Shown: positions 6,192 to 14,273 of the stretch, one piece after another
How positions within the stretch are numbered: the stretch's first letter is position 1
How the letters are laid out: each line of letters starts with the position of its first letter
Virus record (IMG/VR): IMGVR_UViG_3300008110_001601
Coordinates: 1-20,488 of that record
From: a virus
Reading direction: 5' to 3' (one strand)
Length of the DNA stretch: 20,488 nt
The notes under the pieces: model-generated
What the model was told of the DNA's origin: nothing
Databases searched by the model: none
What the model saw: only the letters and a program-made list of their open reading frames with translations
Position numbers and translations under genes: made by a program

Positions 6192-8123
6192 ATGGCGACG
6201 ATCCGCGATCAAATTATGCAGGTAGCTCAGTCTGACCCAAGCTTCTCTCAGGCGATCGACGCCATGGAGCAGGCGGTCATCAATATGCCCATCACTCCAG
6301 AGGATCTGGATGAAATCATCGCCCTCCTGGAGTTTGTGATCCAGAACCCCGACAAGTATGGCGAGGTTCGTCAGGCGGCGATTGAAGACGAAGAAATTGA
6401 CGAGAATACGCTGCCGCCTCAGTTTGATCCGATTTACATCATTTCGCTTTTGGTTGCGCTATATGGCCTGCAGGATCGTCTGCAAGAGCAGGGCTATGCC
6501 CGTGGCGGCCTGACTGTCGCGGCGCGGCGTGTGCAGGCTGCTGGGCGTGGTGGCGATACAATCCTAGCGCACATAAACCCCCAAGAGGCGGAAATGCTGC
6601 GCCGAGCTGGTGGCTCTGGCACAATCAATCCCCAAACTGGCCTGCGCGAATACAAGCCTTTCTGGGAGAAAAAGAATTTTGGTCTAGGATCTAGTCTTGG
6701 CCCAGTCCTCGCGGCAGCTGCGCCGATTGTCTTAAGTATTGTTGCCCCAGGAATTGGAACGGCGATCGGCTCAAGCATCGCAGGCGGCCTTTTCGGGGGC
6801 ACTGCCATGGCTGGCTTGGTGCCATATATTGCGCCCGCCCTCGGCGGTGCGCTTCTTGGCGCCGGCTCGTCTGCATTGACTGGCGGCAATCTAATGCAGG
6901 GCGCCTTGACTGGCGCAATTGGCAGTGGCCTAGGCAATGTTCTTGGCCAGGGCATTACCTCTGGCTTGGGTCTGGGATTGGGTGAAACTGCCTCAAATAT
7001 TTTGGGTGGCACTATTCTCGGCTCGGGGGCTTCGGCTATTCAAGGCCGCAACCCGTTTAGCGGTGCTCTGCGAGGTGCGTTGGGTGCTGGTATTGGCGCT
7101 ATCGGCAAAGAATTTGCTGGCGACATTGCTGGCTTTGGTCCTGGCGCTGGCGGCACTGAGGGCATTAAGCGCGGCATTGAGGCGGGCACCTCGGGCTTTG
7201 GCACTGGCCTGACTGCCGGGATGGATCCAAAGCAGGCGGCGGCGGCCGGCGTTCTGTCTGGCTTGGCATCTGGCCTGATTAAGCCATCTCAGGCGGTGGT
7301 TCAGAACATGAGCGGCGAAGTGCCACTGGCGACGCCTGTGCAGCAGCCTGACGGCACGCTGGCGCCGGCCCCGGGTTCTGCTGGCGTGATGCCTGACGGG
7401 CGCCCTGGCGTGTATCAGGCCGATTCGAGTACTGGGTTCATTGAATTGAAGCCCGTTCCCGGAACTTACCAACTGAACGAACAAACCAGACAGATGGAGT
7501 TTAGGCCACAACAGCGTGGCATTCTTGAAACTTTAGGTCTTGGCGCTCCTGCAGGGCAGACGCCGGCGGCTGGCGGCGGCCAGTCTTCTGGCTTGGGCAA
7601 CCTTCTCGGTGGCAATCTTGCGCCTCTTCTTGCGGGTGGCGCGCTGCTGGCGTCACAGGGTGGCGGGCAGGCTCCGCCGCCTCAAACGCGAGCGTTGCCG
7701 GCCGCGCAGCAGGAATACATCAACCGTCCGGGCGTTGTCTGGGATTGGGCCAGGATGCAGCGCGATGCGACAGCAAGCAATCTGACGCTTGATCAATTCA
7801 TGGCGCGCAATTGGCCGAGGGTCACGTCTGGCGAGTACAATGCCGCTCCGATGGCGCAGGGTGGCCTGAGCATGGTGTCTCGTTTCGTAAGGGGCGGCGG
7901 CACTGGCCGATCAGACGAAATCAGCGCCAAGCTTTCTGATGGCGAGTATGTGATTGACGCCGAGACTGTCGCGATGCTTGGTGACGGATCTAGTAAGGCT
8001 GGCGCAAAAAAGTTAGATGAAATGCGCAACCAAATCCGGCAACATAAGGGTAGGGCGCTGGCCAAGGGTAAGTTTAGCCCTGACGCCAAGTCGCCCCTGA
8101 CATATCTGAAGGGGGTCGCATAA
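6192..8123 (+). CDS. Large internal virion (ejection-type) protein with duplicated tape-measure-like motif
   Basis: 643 residues, with GGAG seven bases before ATG. Residues 1-100 are helical and acidic. Residues 103-146 read ARGGLTVAARRV then GDTILAHINPQEAEMLRRAG. Residues about 165-370 form a long Gly/Ala-rich hydrophobic stretch with glycine-zipper patterns, able to insert into a membrane. Residues 380-505 are Pro/Gly/Gln-rich and flexible. Residues 555-602 repeat the first motif as AQGGLSMVSRFV then DEISAKLSDGEYVIDAETVA. The 'D-x-I-x-A-x-L-S-x-GE-x-V' pattern is common in tape-measure and internal virion proteins. Likely packaged in the head and ejected with DNA to cross the envelope. Its stop overlaps the next ATG (TAATG). 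Confidence 0.7.
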   Translation: MATIRDQIMQVAQSDPSFSQAIDAMEQAVINMPITPEDLDEIIALLEFVIQNPDKYGEVRQAAIEDEEIDENTLPPQFDPIYIISLLVALYGLQDRLQEQGYARGGLTVAARRVQAAGRGGDTILAHINPQEAEMLRRAGGSGTINPQTGLREYKPFWEKKNFGLGSSLGPVLAAAAPIVLSIVAPGIGTAIGSSIAGGLFGGTAMAGLVPYIAPALGGALLGAGSSALTGGNLMQGALTGAIGSGLGNVLGQGITSGLGLGLGETASNILGGTILGSGASAIQGRNPFSGALRGALGAGIGAIGKEFAGDIAGFGPGAGGTEGIKRGIEAGTSGFGTGLTAGMDPKQAAAAGVLSGLASGLIKPSQAVVQNMSGEVPLATPVQQPDGTLAPAPGSAGVMPDGRPGVYQADSSTGFIELKPVPGTYQLNEQTRQMEFRPQQRGILETLGLGAPAGQTPAAGGGQSSGLGNLLGGNLAPLLAGGALLASQGGGQAPPPQTRALPAAQQEYINRPGVVWDWARMQRDATASNLTLDQFMARNWPRVTSGEYNAAPMAQGGLSMVSRFVRGGGTGRSDEISAKLSDGEYVIDAETVAMLGDGSSKAGAKKLDEMRNQIRQHKGRALAKGKFSPDAKSPLTYLKGVA

Positions 8124-9391
8124 TGTCTGGCAGTCTGTTTCAAGGTACGCCACAGGCGGCCACCTCTTATGTCACGACCACGCAGGAAATGCCTAAGTGG
8201 CTGCAAGATGCCATTTACAATCAAATTCAAGTCGCGACCAATGTAGCCAATCGCCCCTACACTCCATATACGGGGGATATGGTTGCTGATCTGACGCCCC
8301 TTCAGCAGCAGGCCTACCAACAGACGCAGCAGAATGTTGGCGCGTATTTGCCCGATATGTCTTTTGCCGCCTCCGGCATGAAGAACATCAGTCAAGATAC
8401 GACTGCGCCTGAATTGCAGGCGGCGCAAAACCCATACCTTCAGCCTGCTTTGTCTGGCTACAATCTTGGCGCCGGTCAGGGGTATTTCGCCCAGGCTGGT
8501 GGCATGAACATCCCCGGCGCGGCGCAGCCGCTTATGGCCAAGGCAGAGACGACGACTGGCCAATCTTTGGCAGAGCGTGCATTGACCGCCGCCAATCCCT
8601 ACTTGACTGCCGCCGGCCAGACGTCCGCCTCGCAGGTTGGCCAATATATGTCGCCCTATCAGCAGGGGGTCTTGGATGCCATTGCCAAGCAGGGCGCCAG
8701 GAATTTGAGCGAGAATATCCTTCCCCAGGTGTCTGATGCGTTCGTTCGCGCCGGGCAGTTTGGATCTTCGCGCATGGGTGAATTGGGCTCTCGGGCAATC
8801 CGCGACACGCAAGAGGCCATCCTGAAAGAGCAAAGCCAAGCGATGCAGCAGGGCTATGCACAGTCCATGGCTGCGGCCCAAGCTGATCTGGCGCGCCAGG
8901 GGCAATTGGCGGGCACTGTGGGCGGCATTGCAGGCTCTGACTTGTCGCGCATTCTACAGGGCGGTGCTCAGTATGGCAGCTTGGGCCAAGCGACCGGCCA
9001 ATTGACTGCACAACAAATGCAAGGCTTGGCAAATCTTGGCCAGATGCAGACGGCTGCCGGGCAGGCGCAGCAGCAGTTTGGCTTGAGTGCTGCCCAGCAG
9101 GCCCAGCAAGCCCAAGCGCAAGACCTATCGCGTCAGGCGGCTGCCTTGCAGGCCTTGAGCGACATTACGCGCCAAACTCAAGCATTGCGCACTGCAGACG
9201 TCGCGGCCTTGGAGGCGGCTGGCAGTGCCCAGCAGCGCCAGAGGCTGAGCACTCAGATCCGCGGCATGGCGCCGATCACGCCATCTCCGACTGTGCAGTC
9301 TGGCGTGACTACCGGCCAGACGTACTCGCCGTCTCCGCTTTCTCAATTGGCGACTGGGTTGTACACCTATAAGGGCCTTCAGAACATTTAA
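8123..9391 (+). CDS. Internal virion-type protein, Gln/Ala-rich, 422 aa
   Basis: It starts MSGSLFQGTPQAATSYVTTT on a TAATG overlap and ends LYTYKGLQNI. The first ~130 residues contain EMPKWLQDAIYNQIQVATNV and 'PYTGDMVADLTPLQQQAYQQT'. Residues about 165-245 include 'SPYQQGVLDAIAKQGARNL' and FVRAGQFGSSRMGELGSRAI. From about 235 the chain is Gln/Ala-rich and almost wholly helical, with QQ and AQ runs (AAQQAQQAQAQDLSRQAAAL). This composition suits elongated internal proteins of short-tailed phages that exit with the DNA. I recognise the general type from many environmental phage genomes, not a specific function. No membrane segment is evident. Confidence 0.68.
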   Translation: MSGSLFQGTPQAATSYVTTTQEMPKWLQDAIYNQIQVATNVANRPYTPYTGDMVADLTPLQQQAYQQTQQNVGAYLPDMSFAASGMKNISQDTTAPELQAAQNPYLQPALSGYNLGAGQGYFAQAGGMNIPGAAQPLMAKAETTTGQSLAERALTAANPYLTAAGQTSASQVGQYMSPYQQGVLDAIAKQGARNLSENILPQVSDAFVRAGQFGSSRMGELGSRAIRDTQEAILKEQSQAMQQGYAQSMAAAQADLARQGQLAGTVGGIAGSDLSRILQGGAQYGSLGQATGQLTAQQMQGLANLGQMQTAAGQAQQQFGLSAAQQAQQAQAQDLSRQAAALQALSDITRQTQALRTADVAALEAAGSAQQRQRLSTQIRGMAPITPSPTVQSGVTTGQTYSPSPLSQLATGLYTYKGLQNI

Positions 9392-9402
9392 GGAGCCGGG
9401 AT

Positions 9403-10890
9403 ATGGGAGCCAAACTTAATAATCTCATGCAGCAGTATGGGATTATGCCCGGAAATGGCTTTGCCTCCGGTGGCCGTGTGCGCACGCATTACCAGAGGGG
9501 TGGCGGGGCTGAGGTTCCTCCCTCCTCTGATCCGCTTGAAGAGCTTGACGCCTTCTATTCCAATCAGCGCAATTTCTCTCGCCCGCAAACTTTAGGTCCA
9601 GCATCGACTTATCGTGAATTGCGGCGCGTTGCAGAGATGAATGAAAATTTGGCGCCCCCCAGTTTTAATGCTGGCGAGGGCTTGCCGGTTTCTTCGACTG
9701 AGGACGTGCCATTGAGTGAGTGGCAAGGCTCCTGGAGCCAATTGCCGCAAAGCAATGAGATGCCGGTTTATGTCACCGGGGAAGAGCCGACTGGAGGCAA
9801 TGCTGGCAATGAGCCCGCGGCTGCTGCCGCGCCTCCTCCTGCCGCCAGCGCGTCTCCGCTTGAGGGGATGTTGGCGCGTTATCTGACGCCAACAGGCAGC
9901 GGCTCACGGGAATTGGCGGAAGCCCGCCGCCGTTCTCAGAGTGAGAGCGAGGCCTTCTACAACATGATCCGCCAAATGGCCGAGCGTGGCGAAAGCCCGA
10001 CGTCGCGCGCTGAGATGTATTTCCGGCTTGCGTCTGCATTTGGCGCGCCGACCAGGACCGGCACTTTTGGCGAGACGCTTTCAAACGTCGGCAAGGAACT
10101 TGGCGAATACACCAAGGGCCGCCGCGCGGAAGAGAGTGAGCGCCGTGGCCTGATGTTGAAGGCGCAAGAGGCAAGGATGGCCGGCGCACGCGAAGAGTTG
10201 TCAACCACGCGCGCCTTGGCTGCCCAAGAGGCTACTGAGCGTCGTGCGATCGCCAACAGCATGCTGCAGGAATACATCAGGTCTGGGCGCCCGCAATCGA
10301 ATGCCGGTAGGGCTGCTCTTGATGCTGGCTTGCGGCCGGGCACTCCAGAGTTTCAAGATTTTGTGCGGCGTCAAACCGAGTTGGACATTGAGCGGACTAC
10401 CCAATTGATTCAAACTCAAGCCGAAAATCTTGATTTGCGGCGACGGCAATCCGAAAGCCTGTCGCCAACAGAAATTCGCTTGGCTGACGAAACCCAACAG
10501 AACCTTTCTACCGCCCGCGACAACCTCTCTACCTTGCGCCGGGCGTTGGAACTGAATGAGCGCAGCACGCCAAGCAATTTGACTGAAGGCGTGATTACGG
10601 CACTGCGTCGGCGGCTGGGCAGCACTGCGCCGGAAGTGGTCAACACGGCCGAGCTGCAGAACATGCTGTCTCGCCTCACCTTAGCGAGCCTCAAGGAGAC
10701 GTTCCCTGGCGCGATCAGTAATGACGAGCGCAGGGCCTTGGAGGCCGTCAGTGGCGTTACGGCGCAGTCTCGCGAAGAGCGTCGGCGCATTCTGCAGAAT
10801 GCCATTGAAAATCTTGAGCGCATTGTGCCTCGGTATGACGAGAAGTTTCGCGAAATTAGAAGCGGTCGTTTTGGGCGTATTGAACGGTAA
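9403..10890 (+). CDS. Internal virion-type protein, coiled-coil rich, 495 aa
   Basis: AAGGAG eight bases before ATG is a strong ribosome binding site, one of the few non-overlapping starts in this block. The N-terminus contains ASGGRVRTHYQRGGG (21-35), similar to the 'GGL..R.V..GG' motif of the protein two genes upstream. A low-complexity Ala/Pro linker (about 136-150) follows. The C-terminal two thirds are charged and helical, with coiled-coil character (EARMAGAREELSTTRALAAQ, ATERRAIANSMLQEYIRSGR, DNLSTLRRALELNERSTP, EERRRILQNAIENLERIV). It is probably another internal or ejection protein. No enzymatic motif is seen. It ends 18 bases before the next start. Confidence 0.68.
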   Translation: MGAKLNNLMQQYGIMPGNGFASGGRVRTHYQRGGGAEVPPSSDPLEELDAFYSNQRNFSRPQTLGPASTYRELRRVAEMNENLAPPSFNAGEGLPVSSTEDVPLSEWQGSWSQLPQSNEMPVYVTGEEPTGGNAGNEPAAAAAPPPAASASPLEGMLARYLTPTGSGSRELAEARRRSQSESEAFYNMIRQMAERGESPTSRAEMYFRLASAFGAPTRTGTFGETLSNVGKELGEYTKGRRAEESERRGLMLKAQEARMAGAREELSTTRALAAQEATERRAIANSMLQEYIRSGRPQSNAGRAALDAGLRPGTPEFQDFVRRQTELDIERTTQLIQTQAENLDLRRRQSESLSPTEIRLADETQQNLSTARDNLSTLRRALELNERSTPSNLTEGVITALRRRLGSTAPEVVNTAELQNMLSRLTLASLKETFPGAISNDERRALEAVSGVTAQSREERRRILQNAIENLERIVPRYDEKFREIRSGRFGRIER

Positions 10891-10908
10891 AATTGAAAGG
10901 GTCGGGCA

Positions 10909-12942
10909 ATGACTGACGAAGAATACGATCGCGCACTCCTTTCTCGGGATCCGTTCACCACGCAGGCTTCGCGCATGGGCGTCAGGAATGTGCCCGTGCC
11001 TGCAAACCAGCCCTTGGAAAACGAATATTACCGGGCGCTGATTGGCCAGGGTTTGGGCATGGGCTGGGGCGACGAGGCCGAGGCTTGGCTTCGCTCCAAG
11101 CTTCCTGGCGGCCGGTCTTATGAAGAAGAGGTGGCGGACCTCCGGCGCCGGTATGCTGAATTTCAAGAGCGCAACCCGGTTGGCGCAAATGTCGCCGAGT
11201 TTGTCGGGGGCGCTTTGCCGACTGCCGCCAGCCTGCTTGCCACGCCATTTACGGGCGGCGCGGCGGCTCCGGTGGCCGCTGCAGCCACGGCGCGCACTGC
11301 AGGCACCCTGGGGCGTCTTGCAGGCCAATACGGCCGCACGGCAGGTATAGGGGGCGCCACGGGCGCCGTGACGGGCGCAGGCGTGGCAGACGAGGGTGAC
11401 CGTCTGAATGAGGCCGTCGTGGGCGGCCTGCTGGGCACTGGCGTGGGCGTGGCGTTGCCGGCAGGCATGCAGGCTGTTTCTGGCGCCCGCAGGATGCTGC
11501 GTGATGCCTTTGCGTCGGGCGATGATGCGACTTCAAGGGTTGCATCAGAACGCATCAACCAAGTGCTGGAGCGTTCCGGCATGACGCCGGCAGGGGCCGA
11601 GGCGCGCATCCTGGCGGATCAGGCGCAGGGGATTCCCACATCCTTGGCCAATCTGGACCCCAAGATGGCGGCGGCCCTGGAGCGTGCGGCTGTGCGGGGC
11701 GAGGGCACGGAGCGGATGGTGGTCGAAGAATTGGCCCCCAGGCTTGAGCGTTCACGCCAGCGTGGGGCTGTTCAGACCCAGCAGCGCCTTGGCGCCGGGG
11801 ATCTCTTCCAGCAGGAAGAAGTGATCGCGCGCGAATTGCGGCGCAATGCTGACCAAAATTACCGGACAGCTTACGCTGTGGGTGATGTTGAGGATCCACA
11901 GATCACTCAAATGCTGCGCAGCCCCGCGGTAGTTGGTGCTTGGAAGGATGCCGCCGAATTGGCCCGCCTTGACGCCCAGGCCGCCCGGTCTAGGGCAATT
12001 AGGGCTGGAGATGAAAACTTCAACGCAAGGGATTTTTTGATCCGCGCGCCCGGCGACACGCCTGACGTCAAGACGATCGACTATCTGAAGCGCGCCTTGG
12101 ATGAGAAGATCAATTCTCTGTACAGGTCTTCCGATACTACCGCCCGCACTGAAGTCGCGGCGCTGCGCACCATCCGCGACAATCTGCGGGACCGCACCAA
12201 GGAAGTGGTGCCTGCCTATCGTGAGGCCCTGGAACGGTATGCGGGCGACGTTGAGGTCAAGCAGGCTCTCCGCACTGGCTTTGAAGACTTCCAAAAGCTT
12301 CCGCGTGAAGAAATTGAGCGCATGTTCACGCGCCCACCCTCGGCCGGCGGCATGAGCGACGCCGAGAAGGAAGCCTTCATCACGGGCGTCAATCGGTATC
12401 TGTATGGCCAGATCATGAATGCCCCTGCCGGCCAGAATGCAGTGGCGCGCCTTATCAGGTCGCCTGAGATGGGCGAGAAGTTGCGGCCGATGTTCCCCAG
12501 CAATTCGCACTACGAGATGTTCAAGAGCGCCCTGGAGCGTGAGGGGCAGTTGTTTGAGCAGGGCACCAATGCCTTGAAGGCTGCCGTGCAGGGTGGCCGT
12601 TTGCGGGCCGCCGGCGAGATTGATTCAAACAGCCAACTCGGCCAATTGCTGGGCGACTTTCTGACGCAGAGCACGCGCGGATCTTTGACGAGTTTGGCGG
12701 CGCGTGCTGCGCGCAATGCCAGCATCAGCGAAGAGGCGGCAGAGCGCATCACCAGGATGCTCATTTCCTCCAAGCCAGAAGAAGTCTCTGCCGCGGTTCG
12801 CCTGTTGGAGAATTACGGCGAGCGTACTGCCGGCCGGGAGAGGACGCTGCGCCAGCTGCAAACTGGCGCAACGACGGGAGCGGCGACCTCCATGCTTCCC
12901 CGCCAGCAGGCCCAAGAAGACGTTGACGTGCTGGGCCGCTAA
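10909..12942 (+). CDS. Large internal virion-type protein, 677 aa
   Basis: It starts MTDEEYDRALLSRDPFTTQA. Residues 46-60 carry GQGLGMGWGDEAEAW, then a charged helix and 'ERNPVGANVAEFVGGALPTA' (88-107), a conserved stretch I associate with large structural proteins of environmental phages. Residues about 100-195 are a Gly/Ala-rich hydrophobic stretch that could insert in a membrane. The rest (about 200-660) is long, charged and helical with frequent Arg/Glu pairs and few aromatic residues. Likely ejected into the host with the genome. No lysozyme or transglycosylase motif is seen. It closes the rightward virion block; its TAA overlaps the stop of the oppositely oriented gene at 12939. Confidence 0.68.
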   Translation: MTDEEYDRALLSRDPFTTQASRMGVRNVPVPANQPLENEYYRALIGQGLGMGWGDEAEAWLRSKLPGGRSYEEEVADLRRRYAEFQERNPVGANVAEFVGGALPTAASLLATPFTGGAAAPVAAAATARTAGTLGRLAGQYGRTAGIGGATGAVTGAGVADEGDRLNEAVVGGLLGTGVGVALPAGMQAVSGARRMLRDAFASGDDATSRVASERINQVLERSGMTPAGAEARILADQAQGIPTSLANLDPKMAAALERAAVRGEGTERMVVEELAPRLERSRQRGAVQTQQRLGAGDLFQQEEVIARELRRNADQNYRTAYAVGDVEDPQITQMLRSPAVVGAWKDAAELARLDAQAARSRAIRAGDENFNARDFLIRAPGDTPDVKTIDYLKRALDEKINSLYRSSDTTARTEVAALRTIRDNLRDRTKEVVPAYREALERYAGDVEVKQALRTGFEDFQKLPREEIERMFTRPPSAGGMSDAEKEAFITGVNRYLYGQIMNAPAGQNAVARLIRSPEMGEKLRPMFPSNSHYEMFKSALEREGQLFEQGTNALKAAVQGGRLRAAGEIDSNSQLGQLLGDFLTQSTRGSLTSLAARAARNASISEEAAERITRMLISSKPEEVSAAVRLLENYGERTAGRERTLRQLQTGATTGAATSMLPRQQAQEDVDVLGR

Positions 12943-13124
12943 GTTTTGGCGGCGTAGAACTTCTCCAGGATTGGCGCGAGGGCGGCGGCATCAAATTCGT
13001 CGCCCTCGTCTTTATCCACCCGGCCAATGTAAATCTTGCCGGGATTGAACTTCATGCTTGGTGCGATGAAGAGATTACCTATGCGAATGTGCCAAGCGCA
13101 TGCCGGCGCGTATTGCTGCTTCAT
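12939..13124 (-). CDS. Small protein, 61 aa, last gene of the leftward operon
   Basis: Start at MKQQYAPACAWHIRIGNLFI (ATG 13124-13122), with AGGAAG five bases upstream and an ATGA overlap with the gene before. The longer frame from 13214 adds residues that only read the neighbour out of frame, so it is rejected. The protein is mixed alpha/beta: a beta start (HIRIGNLFIAPSMKF), GKIYIGRVDKDEGDEFDAAA, and a terminal helix LAPILEKFYAAKT. No family is recognised. Its TAG lies inside the last codons of the rightward gene ending at 12942, so the two operons converge with overlapping stops. Confidence 0.72.
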   Translation of the reverse strand: MKQQYAPACAWHIRIGNLFIAPSMKFNPGKIYIGRVDKDEGDEFDAAALAPILEKFYAAKT

Positions 13125-13312
13125 GGTCTTCCTATCGTTTCGTTTTTCTGGATCCTGATTTCGCTGTTCCGGTAGGACCAGCACTGGCCATTGTCGTCCA
13201 GGAAGCAGACCCATATCAGGTCTGCCTCTGGGCCGTAGTCAATGACGATGTGCGCCCAGGCCTTACCCTTTGGGGTTATCACCGGGAGCGGCGGGTTCAA
13301 TTGGTGGATCAT
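13121..13312 (-). CDS. Small conserved-type phage protein, 63 aa
   Basis: The sequence begins MIHQLNPPLPVITPKGKAWA and continues through AHIVIDYGPEADLIWVCFLD to a C-terminal 'SEIRIQKNETIGRP'. GGAAAGAG lies four bases upstream of the ATG. I recognise the opening 'MIHQLNPPLPV.TPKGKA', the 'IDYGPE.DL.WVCF' core and the 'N.EIR.QKN' end as a recurring small phage protein of unknown function; a single compact beta sheet is likely. The first 50 bases overlap, in another frame, the end of the XRE-type regulator upstream, and the end overlaps the next gene by four bases. Confidence 0.78.
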   Translation of the reverse strand: MIHQLNPPLPVITPKGKAWAHIVIDYGPEADLIWVCFLDDNGQCWSYRNSEIRIQKNETIGRP

Positions 13313-13568
13313 TTTCTCTTTCCATCATGGCCGCGGCCTTTTCGACTGAGATGATCAGGCTGGACAGTTTGACGTTGCAGACGGCAGCAAAGGTCACGAG
13401 GTGGGCCCAGCTGGGTGATCCCCTGCCCCCCTCCCATGACGCTATGGCCGATCGAGAGACGTTTATCCGGCGGGCCAACTCAGTCATTGTCCAGTTGCGA
13501 TATTTACGCGCCGCGCGCAGGGATACCCCCAACGCGCGTGCGTACAATTCATTGCGTGCTCGTGGCAT
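13263..13568 (-). CDS. XRE-family (Cro/CI-type) helix-turn-helix regulator
   Basis: 101 residues. Residues about 13-68 form a five-helix XRE domain: SLRAARKYRNWTMTELARRI, then 'NVSRSAIASWEGGRGSPSW', then HLVTFAAVCNVKLSSLI. The recognition helix is VSRSAIASWEGG. The tail (about 72-101) is acidic/proline-rich without a peptidase or dimerisation domain, so it is short for a CI repressor. It probably binds DNA as a dimer. The ATG overlaps the stop of the MarR-type gene (TAATG) and lacks its own ribosome binding site, so synthesis should depend on ribosomes finishing MarR. It is a candidate for binding the palindrome in the promoter of this same operon. Confidence 0.82.
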   Translation of the reverse strand: MPRARNELYARALGVSLRAARKYRNWTMTELARRINVSRSAIASWEGGRGSPSWAHLVTFAAVCNVKLSSLIISVEKAAAMMERENDPPIEPAAPGDNPKG

Positions 13569-13864
13569 TAAGTATCAATCAACTTTTCCACGAAGTTGAT
13601 GCCCTTCCTGGTAATGAGGATACGGACCTTGCGGCGGTCAACTTTCTCTTCGCGGCGCCGTTTGAGGAGGTCTTGCTCTTCGAGTTTGTCCAGGGTGCGG
13701 GAGACTGCCGGCGCGGTAACGCCAAGCTCTTCTGCCATTTCGTGGACCAGGAAATTGGTTTCCTGCAGGTAGGCCATGAACAAGATCTTCAGTGAGAGCT
13801 TGTTTACCTTTCCAGAGCGAGCCAGCACGAGATTGATGAATTGTGCTTTTTCAAGGTTGGTCAT
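13568..13864 (-). CDS. MarR-type winged helix regulator, short form (98 aa)
   Basis: Residues about 20-90 fit a MarR winged helix: KLSLKILFMAYLQETNFLVH, then 'EMAEELGVTAPAVSRTLDKL' (helix-turn-helix), then EEQDLLKRRREEKVDRRKVR with the DRR-type wing, ending ILITRKGINFVEKLI. Ordinary MarR proteins are about 140-150 residues with N- and C-terminal dimerisation helices; this one keeps mainly the DNA-binding core. AGGAGA, lying in the final codons of the upstream gene, is five bases from the ATG. Its TAA overlaps the ATG of the XRE-type gene. A pair of regulators at the far end of an operon suggests feedback on it, which is inference. Confidence 0.83.
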   Translation of the reverse strand: MTNLEKAQFINLVLARSGKVNKLSLKILFMAYLQETNFLVHEMAEELGVTAPAVSRTLDKLEEQDLLKRRREEKVDRRKVRILITRKGINFVEKLIDT

Positions 13865-13866
13865 TG

Positions 13867-14226
13867 TTATCTCCTGTCTATGCGTCTGCTGACGCCTGTT
13901 ATGATTTCAAAGGGGTTGATGCTGCGCTTGTTTTTGCAGTCGCAGCAAATGCGGTTGTGGTTGCCTTCTGAGTCAAACTCCTTTCGGCAGCACATGCAGG
14001 GCCTGGGGCGCAGCATGGGCTTTGGGGCGACGTGCAGCCCGGCTTGCTTGTGGGCTGCTTCTGGTGGCGCCGGCACTCTGTAGACCTGCCTGCTCCTGAC
14101 TGATCTGATGGTGCGATCAGAGACGTTGAACAGCTTGGCCAACTCGTGGCTTAATTTTCCGCTGTTGCGGATTTCTTCCACCTGATCATCCGTAAGCTTG
14201 CGGTTGAAATAGGCTGCCTTGCTCAT
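13867..14226 (-). CDS. Helix-turn-helix plus zinc-ribbon protein (119 aa)
   Basis: Start at MSKAAYFNRKLTDDQVEEIR (ATG 14226-14224), coupled by ATGA to the mini-gene before it. Residues about 9-50 are a helix-turn-helix (LTDDQVEEIRNSGKLSHELA, then KLFNVSDRTIRSVRSRQVYR) like those of resolvase/transposase or HNH-linked phage proteins. Residues 77-97 carry Cys77/Cys80 and Cys94/Cys97 (CMCC and CCDC), a CxxC...CxxC zinc ribbon with FDSEGNHNRIC between. DNA binding, perhaps a regulator, is likely. The upstream extension to 14397 has no support and overlaps other genes. The last six codons hold the ribosome binding site of the MarR-type gene. Confidence 0.8.
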   Translation of the reverse strand: MSKAAYFNRKLTDDQVEEIRNSGKLSHELAKLFNVSDRTIRSVRSRQVYRVPAPPEAAHKQAGLHVAPKPMLRPRPCMCCRKEFDSEGNHNRICCDCKNKRSINPFEIITGVSRRIDRR

Positions 14227-14273
14227 AGGCTCTTCACCACGTTGTAGATGATCATCAAGATTAGGTCGATCAT
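14223..14273 (-). CDS. Candidate hydrophobic mini-protein, 16 aa
   Basis: A 17-codon frame encodes MIDLILMIIYNVVKSL, long enough to cross or lie in a membrane. AGGAAG is four bases before the ATG. The ATG overlaps the stop of the gene upstream (ATGA), and its TGA overlaps the ATG of the Zn/HTH gene (ATGA again). Both overlaps plus a proper ribosome binding site make chance unlikely. It exactly fills the only gap between two genes in an otherwise seamless operon. It could be a membrane peptide, or mainly a device that carries ribosomes to the next start. Confidence 0.5.
   Translation of the reverse strand: MIDLILMIIYNVVKSL

Noticed and set aside
7793-8905. Minus-strand open frame of 370 codons
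   Set aside because: Antisense of the internal virion genes, with Arg/Leu-rich shadow composition and no ribosome binding site or recognisable domain.
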